Origin: Thiohalomonas sp963783235
GTDB lineage: Bacteria; Pseudomonadota; Gammaproteobacteria; Thiohalomonadales; Thiohalomonadaceae
DNA length: 64,000 bases
Reading direction: 5' to 3'
Assembly: GCA_963783235.1 (NCBI GenBank)
Contig: CAWAMN010000002.1
Location: 1,488,001 to 1,552,000, forward strand
Shown here one piece after another: positions 35,148 through 42,948 of the stretch. A program made the translations under genes and the position numbers. Each line of letters starts with the position of its first letter. Position 1 is the stretch's first letter. A model generated the notes under the pieces. That model was given only the letters and a program-made list of their open reading frames with translations, was not told where the DNA came from and did not search any database.

Positions 35148-35161
35148 TAAGGAGTGTTGTG

Positions 35162-37228
35162 ATGAAACCGGGAACCCCACTTTCCAAAGTCATATTCGCC
35201 GCCGTCCTGCTGTGGGTCGGCGGACAGGCCCAGGCCGCCGGCCTGCTGACCCCTTCCGATGGATCGCTGCCAGCGCTCGACCTGCGCGACCACCGCGTTG
35301 CGGTCACCATCGAGGATGGGTACGCGATCACCGAGGTGGAGCAGGTCTTCGCCAACCCCCACGACCGGGATCTGGAGGCGCGCTACTCATTCCCCGTCCC
35401 CAAGCGCGCCTCGGTGGCGGAGTTCACGATGTGGATCGATGGCCAACCGGTGATCGGTGAGGTGCTGGAGAAAGCGGAGGCGCGCCGGGTCTACGAGGAG
35501 GAGAAGGCGGCCGGCCGTGAGGCGGGACTGACCGAAAAGGATGCCTACAAGACCTTCGAGGTGAGCGTCACACCGGTTCGGGCGAAACAGGAGACGCGCA
35601 TCCGCCTGGTCTACTTCCAGCCCGCTTTTGTCGATACCGGAGTCGGGCGCTACGTCTATCCGCTGGAGGACGGGGGCGTCGATGAGGAGAAACTCGCCTT
35701 CTGGACCGCCAACGAGAAAGTGAGTCGTCACTTCAGTTTTGATTTGACGCTCCGTTCGGCCTACCCGGTTGACGCAGTACGCCTGCCCAGTCAGCCGAAC
35801 GCGCAGGTGAATCGCAGCGGCGCCGGCGAGTGGAGCGTTCATCTTGAGAACGGTGCGGCCAGCGCGGTCGCCGAGGAGGGGGCGAACGGAAAGCCCTTCA
35901 ATCCGCAGGCGCCAAACGGTGCGGTCTACTCGCTGGACACGGATCTGGTGGTCTACTGGCGGCATCAGCCCGGACTGCCGGGTTCAGTCGATCTGGTGAC
36001 CTACAAGCCGGAAACCGGAAAGCGGGGCACCTTCATGCTTACCCTGACACCCGGTGACGACCTCGCTCCAATAAGTGAGGGCGCCGACTGGACCTTCGTG
36101 CTCGACGTCTCCGGTTCCATGCAGGGCAAATTCGCCACCCTGGCCGATGGGGTGAAACAGGCGTTCGGCAAGATGCGGCCGGAGGATCGCTTTCGTGTGG
36201 TGCTTTTCAACGGCCGCGCCCGGGAGCTGACCTCGGGTTTCGTCAACGCCACCCCGGAGGCGGTGAAGCGTTGGGCCGACGAGGTCTCTCGGGTGCAGCC
36301 CGATGGCGGCACCAATCTCTACGCCGGTCTCGCCGAGGCCCTGGACAATATGGAGGCCGATCGCACCCATGCCATCGTCCTGGTCACCGACGGGGTGGCC
36401 AACGTGGGTCATACCGCCCAGCGTGAGTTTCTCGATCTGATCGCCAGGAAGGACCTGCGGCTGTTCACCTTCATCATGGGCAACAGCGCCAACCGGCCCC
36501 TGCTCGAGGCCCTGACCAAACACTCCGGCGGCTTCGCCGTCAGCGTCTCCAACTCGGACGATATCGTCGGACACGTGCTGAATGCCGTCTCCAAGGTGAC
36601 CCACCAGGCGCTGCGCGGGGTGGAGGTGGAGATCGACGGGGTGAAGACCGCCGACCTCTCCCCGGAGCCGATCGGCAGCTTTTACCGGGGCCAGCAGTTG
36701 GTGCTGTTCGGCCACTACTTCGGCAGCGGCGAGGCGGAAGTCAATCTCAAGGGGCGCATTTCGGGACAGGAGAAAGCCTATTCAACCCGTTTCGACTTCC
36801 CTGCCCTTGCCAAGGAGAATCCGGAGATCGAGCGGCTGTGGGCCTATGCCGCCATCGACGATATGCAGCAGCGCATGGCCGATTTCGGCCAACAGGCCGA
36901 CCTGAAGCAGGCGGTGACCGACCTGGGCGTGGAGTACGGCCTGGTGACCGACTACACCTCGATGGTGGTAATGCGCGATGAACAGTTCAAAAAGCGCGAC
37001 ATCGATCGCACCAACCGTGACAGGCGACAGCTCGAACGCAACGCCGCAAAGCAGCGCGCCCAGGCGCCGGTGGCCTCGCGCCGCGTCGACCAGGGGCAGC
37101 CGATGTTCAGCGGCAGCCGACCGAGCTTCGGTGGCGGCGGCTCGTTTGGCATCTGGATGCTGCTGCTGGGACCGGCTCTGCTGCTGGTGAGGATTCGGGC
37201 TTTGCGCTCGAGCGCGGCAGAGGACTGA
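35162..37228 (+). CDS. VIT and VWA domain surface protein with GlyGly-CTERM-like tail
   Basis: 688-residue exported protein. The start at 35162 has AAGGAG 7 bases upstream; a GTG one codon earlier is the alternative. A signal peptide ends at QAQAAG. The VIT domain (LDLRDHRVAVTIEDGYAITE, ARRVYEEEKAAGREAGL) is followed by a VWA domain with MIDAS motif FVLDVSGSMQGKFATLADGV and TNLYAGLAEALDNMEADRTH, IVLVTDGVAN. The C-terminus is a QR-rich linker, then PSFGGGGSFGIWMLLLGPAL LLVRIRAL. It resembles the proteobacterial sortase-target VIT/VWA family, but the tail is Gly-rich with no LPXTG and no sortase gene is adjacent, so rhombosortase processing is more likely. Role in adhesion or envelope is inferred. 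Confidence 0.85.
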   Translation: MKPGTPLSKVIFAAVLLWVGGQAQAAGLLTPSDGSLPALDLRDHRVAVTIEDGYAITEVEQVFANPHDRDLEARYSFPVPKRASVAEFTMWIDGQPVIGEVLEKAEARRVYEEEKAAGREAGLTEKDAYKTFEVSVTPVRAKQETRIRLVYFQPAFVDTGVGRYVYPLEDGGVDEEKLAFWTANEKVSRHFSFDLTLRSAYPVDAVRLPSQPNAQVNRSGAGEWSVHLENGAASAVAEEGANGKPFNPQAPNGAVYSLDTDLVVYWRHQPGLPGSVDLVTYKPETGKRGTFMLTLTPGDDLAPISEGADWTFVLDVSGSMQGKFATLADGVKQAFGKMRPEDRFRVVLFNGRARELTSGFVNATPEAVKRWADEVSRVQPDGGTNLYAGLAEALDNMEADRTHAIVLVTDGVANVGHTAQREFLDLIARKDLRLFTFIMGNSANRPLLEALTKHSGGFAVSVSNSDDIVGHVLNAVSKVTHQALRGVEVEIDGVKTADLSPEPIGSFYRGQQLVLFGHYFGSGEAEVNLKGRISGQEKAYSTRFDFPALAKENPEIERLWAYAAIDDMQQRMADFGQQADLKQAVTDLGVEYGLVTDYTSMVVMRDEQFKKRDIDRTNRDRRQLERNAAKQRAQAPVASRRVDQGQPMFSGSRPSFGGGGSFGIWMLLLGPALLLVRIRALRSSAAED

Positions 37229-37248
37229 GGTCTTCGCCCACAGGGTGG

Positions 37249-37286
37249 GCTCCTACAGAAATGGTGCTTCCGCACGGACGTAGGAG
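37249..37286. repeat. GCTCCTAC/GTAGGAG inverted repeat
   Basis: GCTCCTAC (37249-37256) and GTAGGAG (37280-37286) form an inverted pair just downstream of the VIT/VWA stop. The same octamer pair recurs in reversed arrangement at 41514-41578, suggesting a REP-like dispersed repeat. It may act as a 3' hairpin. Confidence 0.5.
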
Positions 37287-37313
37287 TTCGCCCTCGGAGG
37301 CGGTCGGGGCTAG

Positions 37314-37575
37314 GGCCTGTTGACGTTTCATCTTCACCACTGCTGGCGGCCATTTTTTCGTCCAGCGAGGCAGAAGGAGCGTAGTTTGGTTATTCCAAAT
37401 AAGCGACTGATAACGAAGCTGGGCGGAAAAATGGCCCCAGCCCGAAGGGTTGAGGCTGAAAATCCACCACTCTTCGTTGTTCGTCGTTCATTTGGAATAA
37501 CCAAACTTCTCTCCTCTCGCCTCGATTGGTGAATTTTCAGCCTCAACAGAGGCGAAGATGAAACGTCAACAGGCC
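37314..37575. mobile_element. 262-bp MITE-like element with CTAG target duplication
   Basis: Perfect 22-base terminal inverted repeats (37314-37335 and 37554-37575, ends GGCCTGTTGACG / CGTCAACAGGCC) bounded by CTAG at 37310-37313 and 37576-37579. Internal inverted segments also pair: 37458-37477 (GTTGAGGCTGAAAATCCACC) with 37528-37547, and TTTGGTTATTCC with GGAATAACCAAA. There is no transposase. The CTAG (YTAR-type) duplication is what IS5-group transposases leave, so an IS5-like element elsewhere in the genome may mobilise it. It fills the gap between the VIT/VWA gene and trmB. Confidence 0.85.
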
Positions 37576-37587
37576 CTAGATCGAGAA

Positions 37588-38277
37588 TCAGTCGGTTCGT
37601 TCGAAAATCAGATCCCAAACCCCGTGCCCGAGCCGTTCGCCACGCCTCTCGAACTTGGTGACGGGCCGATACTCAGGGCGGCGGACAAAATCGCCCGTCG
37701 GCGAGGTATTCGTGAATCCTTCCGCCGCGTTCAGCACTTCGAGCATGTGTTCGGCGTAGTTCTCCCAATCGGTGGCCATATGGAAGAAGCCGCCCGGTTC
37801 CAGTTTGCGTCGGACCAGTTGGGCAAATGCGGACTGGACGATACGCCGCTTGTGGTGGCGCTTCTTGTGCCAGGGATCGGGGAAGAACAGCAGCAGGCCA
37901 TGGAGCGAGCTGTCGGGTATTTGCCGCTCGAGGATCTCCACGGCATCCTCACTCATCACCCGCACGTTTTCGATCCCCCCGGTATTCAGCTGCTGCAGCA
38001 ACCGGCCGACCCCGGGGCGGTGGACTTCGATGCCGAGGTAGTCGTTTTCCGGATGGCTGGCGGCCATCGCTGCCAGGCTCTCGCCGTTGCCGAAACCGAT
38101 CTCCAGAATACGCGGGGCGCGTCGGCCGAAAACGGTATCCCAATCGATAGGCGAACCATCGGCCTCCAGGCCGTAGCGCGGCCAGAGCGTGTCGAAAGCC
38201 CGCTGTTGCCCGGGCGTAAACCGTCCTTCGCGGCGTACGAAGGAGCGGATGCGGCGGTGGGGGTGTTGGTCGTTCAT
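37588..38277 (-). CDS. trmB: tRNA (guanine-N7-)-methyltransferase TrmB
   Basis: 229-residue SAM methyltransferase making m7G46 in tRNA. Family motifs: ILEIGFGNGESLAAMAASHP (SAM motif I), YLGIEVHRPGVGRLLQQLN, LLFFPDPWHKKRHHKRRIVQ (the FPDPWPK-type catalytic motif) and RPVTKFERRGERLGHGVWDL at the C-terminus. The N-terminus RRIRSFVRREGRFTPGQQRA is also standard. Its stop lies just inside the MITE-proximal region, 9 bases from the target duplication, so the element inserted right behind the gene. Confidence 0.96.
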   Translation of the reverse strand: MNDQHPHRRIRSFVRREGRFTPGQQRAFDTLWPRYGLEADGSPIDWDTVFGRRAPRILEIGFGNGESLAAMAASHPENDYLGIEVHRPGVGRLLQQLNTGGIENVRVMSEDAVEILERQIPDSSLHGLLLFFPDPWHKKRHHKRRIVQSAFAQLVRRKLEPGGFFHMATDWENYAEHMLEVLNAAEGFTNTSPTGDFVRRPEYRPVTKFERRGERLGHGVWDLIFERTD

Positions 38278-38335
38278 GGGATCGGGGCTGGTTGGAGGGC
38301 GGCCATTGTAGCAAAGCGTCCCTGCCGCCCGAACC

Positions 38336-38468
38336 CTTAACCACAGAGGACACAGAGGACACAGAGGCCACAGAGACGAGAGAGCCGATTACGGCCCCAT
38401 TTCGCCGGAAAGGTATTCCGGTTCACCGCTCTACAACGGTCATTCTCTGTGCCCTCTGTGGTTAAGGC
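38336..38468. repeat. CACAGAG-rich palindromic repeat
   Basis: The left arm begins CTTAACCACAGAGGACACAG (38336) and contains two further CACAGAG units; the right arm (38441-38468) carries the inverse ending CCTCTGTGGTTAAG. The loop is about 70 bases. It resembles the repeat after rph (19048-19108). It lies between the divergent trmB and marR genes, whose starts it separates. Confidence 0.65.
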
Positions 38469-38503
38469 TCTCTTGCACCACAACGGTCCCCGGTTAAAAA
38501 TAG

Positions 38504-38515
38504 ATAGGAACCTAT
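38504..38515. promoter_or_regulatory. MarR-type operator candidate
   Basis: ATAGGAACCTAT is a palindrome (5-base arms around AA) 25 bases upstream of the marR ATG, where an autoregulating MarR repressor of the emrAB operon would be expected to bind. No second site was noticed. Confidence 0.5.
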
Positions 38516-38540
38516 TCATTAGGACCCAATCCAAATCGGC

Positions 38541-38975
38541 ATGAGCAATCCCTACGAAAACTTCGGCATCCTCCTGGGCGAGACCGCCCGCAGCTGGCGC
38601 CACCGGCTCGATCAGCGCCTCAAGCCCCTCGGGCTGAGCCAGGCGCGCTGGATCGTGGTGCTCTACCTCTCCCGCTACGGCGACGGCGTCAGCCAGAAGG
38701 AACTGGCGGGGCGCATCGGCATCGAGGGGCCCACGCTGGTGGGGCTCCTGGACCGCATGGCCGCCGACGGCTGGCTGGAGCGGCGCCCCTCCACCCGGGA
38801 TCGGCGCTGCAAGACGGTGCATCTCACCGAAAAGGCGCGGGAGGTCTCCACCTCCATCCGGCGCATCGCCCGCGAGCTGCGCGAGGAGCTGCTGGCCGAT
38901 ATCCCGGCCGAGGAGATCGCCACCTGCATGGGTGTCCTGGAGCGGATCAAGGGCCGGGTGGAGGCGCAGAGGTGA
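38541..38975 (+). CDS. MarR-family regulator (SlyA-like)
   Basis: 144-residue winged-helix regulator. The N-terminus SNPYENFGILLGETARSWRH leads to the HTH (SQKELAGRIGIEGPTLVGLL DRM) and the wing (GWLERRPSTRDRRCKTVHLT), which carries the conserved DxR pattern. It starts the operon with emrA and emrB (4-base overlap) and probably represses it in response to phenolic or other efflux substrates. Confidence 0.92.
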   Translation: MSNPYENFGILLGETARSWRHRLDQRLKPLGLSQARWIVVLYLSRYGDGVSQKELAGRIGIEGPTLVGLLDRMAADGWLERRPSTRDRRCKTVHLTEKAREVSTSIRRIARELREELLADIPAEEIATCMGVLERIKGRVEAQR

Positions 38976-39970
38976 AGCGGGTCGTGAAAACAGTACTACT
39001 GCTCGTCGCCCTCGGCGCGGCGACCGCCGGCTGGTTTGCGTTCGATCGCTACACCACCCGCTATCCGAGTACCGACGATGCCTACGTGACCGCCGACGCC
39101 ATCCACGTCGCCCCTCAGATTGGCGGTTCGGTGGAGGCGGTGCGGGTCTCCAACCAGCAGCACGTCCCGCGCGGCGCGACCCTCTACACCATCGAGCGCC
39201 GCCCCTTCGAACTGGCGCTGGAGAAGGCCGAGGCGCACCTGGCCCGCACCCGCCAGCAGGTTGCGGAGCAGCAGGCCCGGGTCGCCTCCGCCGAGGCGGA
39301 GGTGGAGCGGGCGCGCGTGCAGCTGGAGAACGCCCGCCGCCGGGCCAGGCGTACCGGCGAGTTGCAGAGCGACCACTACCTGCCGCAGCAGTCCGCCGAC
39401 GACGCCGAGGCGGAGTTCCGCGCCGCGAGGGCGGCATTGGCGGTGGCCGAGGCGCGCCTGAACGAGGCGCGGCAGCGGCTCGGCGCTTCCGGCGACGCCA
39501 ACGAGTCCATTCGCGAGGCCAGGGCGGCGCTGGAGGAGACCCGCTGGGATCTCGACCACACCAGCGTGGCCGCCAGTTGTAACGGCCAGGTGGCGGAGTT
39601 GGGGCTCACTTCCGGTGACACGGTGCGCACCGGCCAGCCCAATTTCGTGCTGGTGTGTGATGGAACCTATTTGGTGACGGCGAACTTCAAGGAGACCCAA
39701 CTCGGACGTATCGCACCCGGCCAGCCGGTGCAGATGGAGGTGGACATGTATCCGGACCATCCCTTCCACGGCGAGGTCGCCAGTGTCGGCGCCGCCAGCG
39801 GCGTGGCCTTCTCCCTTCTGCCGCCCCAGAACGCCTCGGGCAACTGGGTCAAGGTGACCCAGCGGGTGCCGGTGCGCATCCGCGTGCTCGACGCCGATAG
39901 CGGCCATCCCCTGCGGGTCGGCACCAGCGTCAGCGTGCGCATCGACACCGGAGCCGGCGCCACTCCATGA
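38972..39970 (+). CDS. emrA: HlyD-family membrane fusion protein EmrA
   Basis: 332-residue periplasmic adaptor of a tripartite MFS efflux pump. One N-terminal membrane helix (TVLLLVALGAATAGWFAFDR) is followed by lipoyl half-motifs (VTADAIHVAPQIGGSVEAVR and NGQVAELGLTSGDTVRTGQP) that flank a long helical hairpin rich in E/A/R (residues ~95-180), and by a beta-barrel (LVTANFKETQLGRIAPGQPV). It overlaps marR and emrB by 4 bases. The symbol reflects EmrA-type architecture; substrate specificity is unknown. Confidence 0.9.
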   Translation: MKRVVKTVLLLVALGAATAGWFAFDRYTTRYPSTDDAYVTADAIHVAPQIGGSVEAVRVSNQQHVPRGATLYTIERRPFELALEKAEAHLARTRQQVAEQQARVASAEAEVERARVQLENARRRARRTGELQSDHYLPQQSADDAEAEFRAARAALAVAEARLNEARQRLGASGDANESIREARAALEETRWDLDHTSVAASCNGQVAELGLTSGDTVRTGQPNFVLVCDGTYLVTANFKETQLGRIAPGQPVQMEVDMYPDHPFHGEVASVGAASGVAFSLLPPQNASGNWVKVTQRVPVRIRVLDADSGHPLRVGTSVSVRIDTGAGATP

Positions 39971-41490
39971 TGGAGCACAGCGCCCGCGCGATGCGGCGCC
40001 ACCGGGTGCTGACCACCGTGGCCGTTATGTCGGCCACGGTGATGCAGGTGCTCGACACCACCATCGTCAACGTGGCTTTGCCGCACATGCAGGGCCAGCT
40101 CTCGGCCACGCCCGATCAGATCAGCTGGGTGCTGACCAGCTACCTGGTCAGCTCCGGGATCTTCATGCTGCTGACCGGCTACTTTACCGACCGGCTCGGC
40201 CAGCGGCGCTATCTGCTGCTGAGCATCGCCGGCTTTACCCTCACCTCCATGCTCTGCGGCATCGCCGGAAGCCTCTCGCAGATCGTCGGCTTCCGGCTGC
40301 TGCAGGGGGTGTTCGGGGCGGCGCTGGTGCCGCTGTCGCAATCCATCATGGTCCACACCTTCCCGCCCGAGGAGCGCGGCAAGGCGATGGCGATCTGGGG
40401 CATCGGGGTGATGGTGGGCCCCATCCTCGGTCCCACCCTGGGCGGCTGGCTCACCGAGGTGATGAGCTGGCGCTGGACCTTTTTCATCAACATCCCCGTG
40501 GGGATCTTCTCCTACCTGCTCGCCTCGCGCTTTGTGGCCGACACCGAGCCGCGGGAGCGGAGCATGGACTGGACCGGTCTCATCCTGCTCGCCGGGGCCA
40601 TCGGGGCATTGCAGTTCGTGCTGGACCGCGGCAACGGGGACGGCTGGTTCGACTCGCGGCTCATTGTGCTCATGGCCCTCATCAGCGCTGCCGGGTTCAT
40701 CGGCTTTCTGCTGCACGGCCTGGGCCGGCCCAAGCACATCGTCTTCAACCCGGTGATCTTCCGCGACCGCAATTTCGCCATCGCCAGTTTCCTGCTGGCG
40801 GTGTTCGGGCTGGGGCTGTTCGGGACGCTGATCCTTCAGCCGATGATGCTTGAGTCGCTGATGGGCTACCCCTCGTTGACCACCGGGCTGGTGATCGCGC
40901 CGCGCGGCCTTGCGAGCATGATCAGCATGATGCTGGTGGGGAAACTGATCCGGCGGGTCGACCCGCGGCTTCTTATCGGTACCGGGATCGCCATCTTCAG
41001 CATCGGCTCCTACGCCACCACCCAGTACAGCCTCTATATCGACATCCACTGGGTGGTGTGGCCGGCGGTGGTGCAGGGGCTCGGGCTGGGCATGGTGTTC
41101 GTGCCGCTCTCCACCGTGGCCTTCTCCACCCTGGAGCCGCGCTATGCGGCAGAGGCCGCGGGCATCTACAGCCTGCTGCGCACCATCGGCTCCTCGGTGG
41201 GGATCTCCATTATCGCCACGGTGATGACCCGCCACACCCAGTTCGCCTGGCACGACCTGGGCGGGCACATCAACCGGCTCAATCCGGCATTGAACGACTA
41301 CCTGTCGGGATTGGGAATGACGCCGGACTCACCCGGGGCGGCGCAGCTGCTGGCGCGGGAACTGGCCCGCCAGGCGCAGATGATCGGCATCCTCGACGGC
41401 TTCACGCTGGTGACCTGGAGCTTCGCGGCGATGCTGCCGCTGGTATTCCTGATACGCCATGGCAAGCCGAAGCCGGCGGAGAGCGGCTAA
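39967..41490 (+). CDS. emrB: DHA2-family MFS multidrug efflux transporter EmrB
   Basis: 507-residue 14-helix MFS transporter. Signatures include VLDTTIVNVALPHMQGQLSA (DHA2 motif), TGYFTDRLGQRRYLLLSIAG (motif A), RLLQGVFGAALVPLSQSIMV and GPILGPTLGGWLTEVMSWRW (motif C). Paired with emrA it should extrude hydrophobic compounds across both membranes with an outer-membrane TolC not encoded here. The long open frames on the opposite strand in this gene (39667-41268) are GC shadows. Confidence 0.93.
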   Translation: MMEHSARAMRRHRVLTTVAVMSATVMQVLDTTIVNVALPHMQGQLSATPDQISWVLTSYLVSSGIFMLLTGYFTDRLGQRRYLLLSIAGFTLTSMLCGIAGSLSQIVGFRLLQGVFGAALVPLSQSIMVHTFPPEERGKAMAIWGIGVMVGPILGPTLGGWLTEVMSWRWTFFINIPVGIFSYLLASRFVADTEPRERSMDWTGLILLAGAIGALQFVLDRGNGDGWFDSRLIVLMALISAAGFIGFLLHGLGRPKHIVFNPVIFRDRNFAIASFLLAVFGLGLFGTLILQPMMLESLMGYPSLTTGLVIAPRGLASMISMMLVGKLIRRVDPRLLIGTGIAIFSIGSYATTQYSLYIDIHWVVWPAVVQGLGLGMVFVPLSTVAFSTLEPRYAAEAAGIYSLLRTIGSSVGISIIATVMTRHTQFAWHDLGGHINRLNPALNDYLSGLGMTPDSPGAAQLLARELARQAQMIGILDGFTLVTWSFAAMLPLVFLIRHGKPKPAESG

Positions 41491-41513
41491 CCGCAGAGGC
41501 GCAGAGTTCGATC

Positions 41514-41578
41514 GTAGGAGCGGCGCGCTGCCGCGATGGGTCCCGTCTTTGGCCACCGCCCCGTTGCGGGGCTCCTAC
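41514..41578. repeat. GTAGGAGC/GCTCCTAC inverted repeat
   Basis: GTAGGAGC (41514-41521) and GCTCCTAC (41571-41578), each joined to GC-rich inner segments, form a hairpin between the convergent emrB and thiG genes. It shares its octamer with the pair at 37249-37286 and may serve as a bidirectional stop. Confidence 0.5.
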
Positions 41579-41594
41579 CGACTGCGAAGATTCC

Positions 41595-42386
41595 CTAGAA
41601 AAACGTTCCCTCGATCGGGCTGGAGGCGCTGGCATAGCGCTTGCGCGGCATGCGGCCGGCGCGGTAAGCCTCGCGGCCCGCCTCGATGGCCTTTTTCATG
41701 GCCGAGGCCATCAGCACCGGGTCCTTGGCCGCGGCGATAGCGGTGTTCATCAGCACCCCGTCGCAGCCCATCTCCATGGCGATGGAGGCATCGGAGGCGG
41801 TGCCCACGCCGGCATCCACCAGGATGGGGACGTTGGCGTTCTCGACGATTTCGATGATGTTGTAGCGGTTCTGGATACCCAGGCCGGAGCCGATGGGGGC
41901 GGCCAACGGCATCACCGCGACGCAGCCCATCTCTTCCAGGCGCTTGGCGATGATGGGGTCGTCGGAGGTGTAGACCATCACCTGGAAACCGTCCTTGATG
42001 AGGGTCTCGGCGGCTTCGAGCGTGGCGGTCACGTCGGGATAGAGGGTCTTCTCGTCACCGAGTACCTCCAGCTTGACCAGGCTGTGGCCGTCCAGCAGCT
42101 CCCGCGCCAGCTTGCAGGTACGCACCGCATCTTCCGCGGTATAGCAGCCAGCCGTATTCGGGAGGATGGTGTAGCGATCCGGGGGCAGAACGTCCAGGAG
42201 ATTGGGCTCATCCGGGTTCTGGCCGATATTGCTGCGGCGAATGGCGATGGTCACGATCTCAGCGCCGGCCGCCTCGGTGGCCGCTCTGGTCTCTTCCAAA
42301 TCCTTGTACTTGCCGGTGCCTGTCAGCAGGCGGGACTGGTATTCGGTGCCGGCGATCACCAGCGCATCGTTCTGCATATCGGACAT
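41595..42386 (-). CDS. thiG: Thiazole synthase ThiG
   Basis: 263-residue ThiG that builds the thiazole ring of thiamine from DXP, dehydroglycine and ThiS-thiocarboxylate. Signatures: LVIAGTEYQSRLLTGTGKYK, EIVTIAIRRSNIG, LPNTAGCYTAEDAVRTCKLA, VKLEVLGDEKTLYPDVTATL (active-site lysine), PIGSGLGIQNRYNIIEI, and VPILVDAGVGTASDASIAMEMGCDGVLMN with the phosphate-binding loop. The thiS gene is 83 bases upstream in the same direction. Confidence 0.96.
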   Translation of the reverse strand: MSDMQNDALVIAGTEYQSRLLTGTGKYKDLEETRAATEAAGAEIVTIAIRRSNIGQNPDEPNLLDVLPPDRYTILPNTAGCYTAEDAVRTCKLARELLDGHSLVKLEVLGDEKTLYPDVTATLEAAETLIKDGFQVMVYTSDDPIIAKRLEEMGCVAVMPLAAPIGSGLGIQNRYNIIEIVENANVPILVDAGVGTASDASIAMEMGCDGVLMNTAIAAAKDPVLMASAMKKAIEAGREAYRAGRMPRKRYASASSPIEGTFF

Positions 42387-42469
42387 GGGGCTGCTTCCTG
42401 AAAACGGTTGGGAGTGTGCCCGAAAAACGGGCGGACCCTAAAAAACGCTAATTATAACGCGACTACAGG

Positions 42470-42670
42470 CTATCCGCCGCCGATGGCGTGGACCAACTCG
42501 ATCCGATCGCCGTCTTTAAAGACGTGTCGTTCGTAGTCACTGCGGGGAACGATTTCGCGATTGACCTCCATCGCGACTCGCCGCCCGGTCAGACCGAGGT
42601 CCTCTACCAGCCGGGCAGCCGTATAGCCTTCGGCGGCTTGTCTCGATTCGCCGTTTACGATGATTTCCAT
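42470..42670 (-). CDS. thiS: Sulfur carrier protein ThiS
   Basis: 66-residue ubiquitin-like sulfur carrier. The start at 42670 gives MEIIVNGESRQAAEGYTAAR; the frame stays open upstream but through the tRNA-Gly gene, so that extension is rejected. NREIVPRSDYERHVFKDGDR and the C-terminal ELVHAIGGG with the Gly-Gly tail that is adenylated and thiocarboxylated are diagnostic. Operon thiS-thiG. Confidence 0.95.
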   Translation of the reverse strand: MEIIVNGESRQAAEGYTAARLVEDLGLTGRRVAMEVNREIVPRSDYERHVFKDGDRIELVHAIGGG

Positions 42671-42780
42671 GGCGGCAAAGCCTAGCGGGAGGCAGAGTTC
42701 GCCGTCAAACCCCTTTTCTTGGAAGGCCCGGATCGAAGTGCTATTATCGCCGGGGCCGGGAGTCATCCCTGCCCTCTGTT

Positions 42781-42854
42781 GCGGGTGTAGTTCAATGGTA
42801 GAACGGGAGCTTCCCAAGCTCTTAATGTGGGTTCGATTCCCATCACCCGCTCCA
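42781..42854 (+). tRNA. tRNA-Gly (CCC)
   Basis: 74 bases including an encoded CCA. The acceptor stem GCGGGTG pairs with CACCCGC, followed by discriminator T and CCA. The anticodon loop TTCCCAA gives anticodon CCC, read as Gly GGG. The T-arm reads GTGGGTTCGATTCCCAT. It is divergent from thiS. Confidence 0.95.
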
Positions 42855-42948
42855 TCTCCTCGTTAGTCAGTGCCACCTTAACCCCGCTGCATAATCTCCC
42901 GTCCGGGTTTACTATGCTTTCCGATGCCCCTTCGAAGGACCCGTAAGC

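Noticed and set aside
35162..37228. Sortase/LPXTG anchoring of the VIT/VWA protein
   Set aside because: No LPXTG-like motif in the tail and no sortase gene in the neighbourhood; the tail is glycine-rich.
39667..41268. 533-codon open frame on the minus strand
   Set aside because: Antisense to emrA/emrB; the His/Pro/Gln-rich translation is typical of a shadow in high-GC sequence.
41058..42401. 447-codon plus-strand frame spanning the end of emrB and thiG
   Set aside because: It crosses two well-supported genes in other frames and has no domain of its own.
42387..42780. Possible TPP riboswitch near thiS/thiG
   Set aside because: The ~110 bases between tRNA-Gly and thiS are too short for, and show none of, the conserved THI-element sequence.
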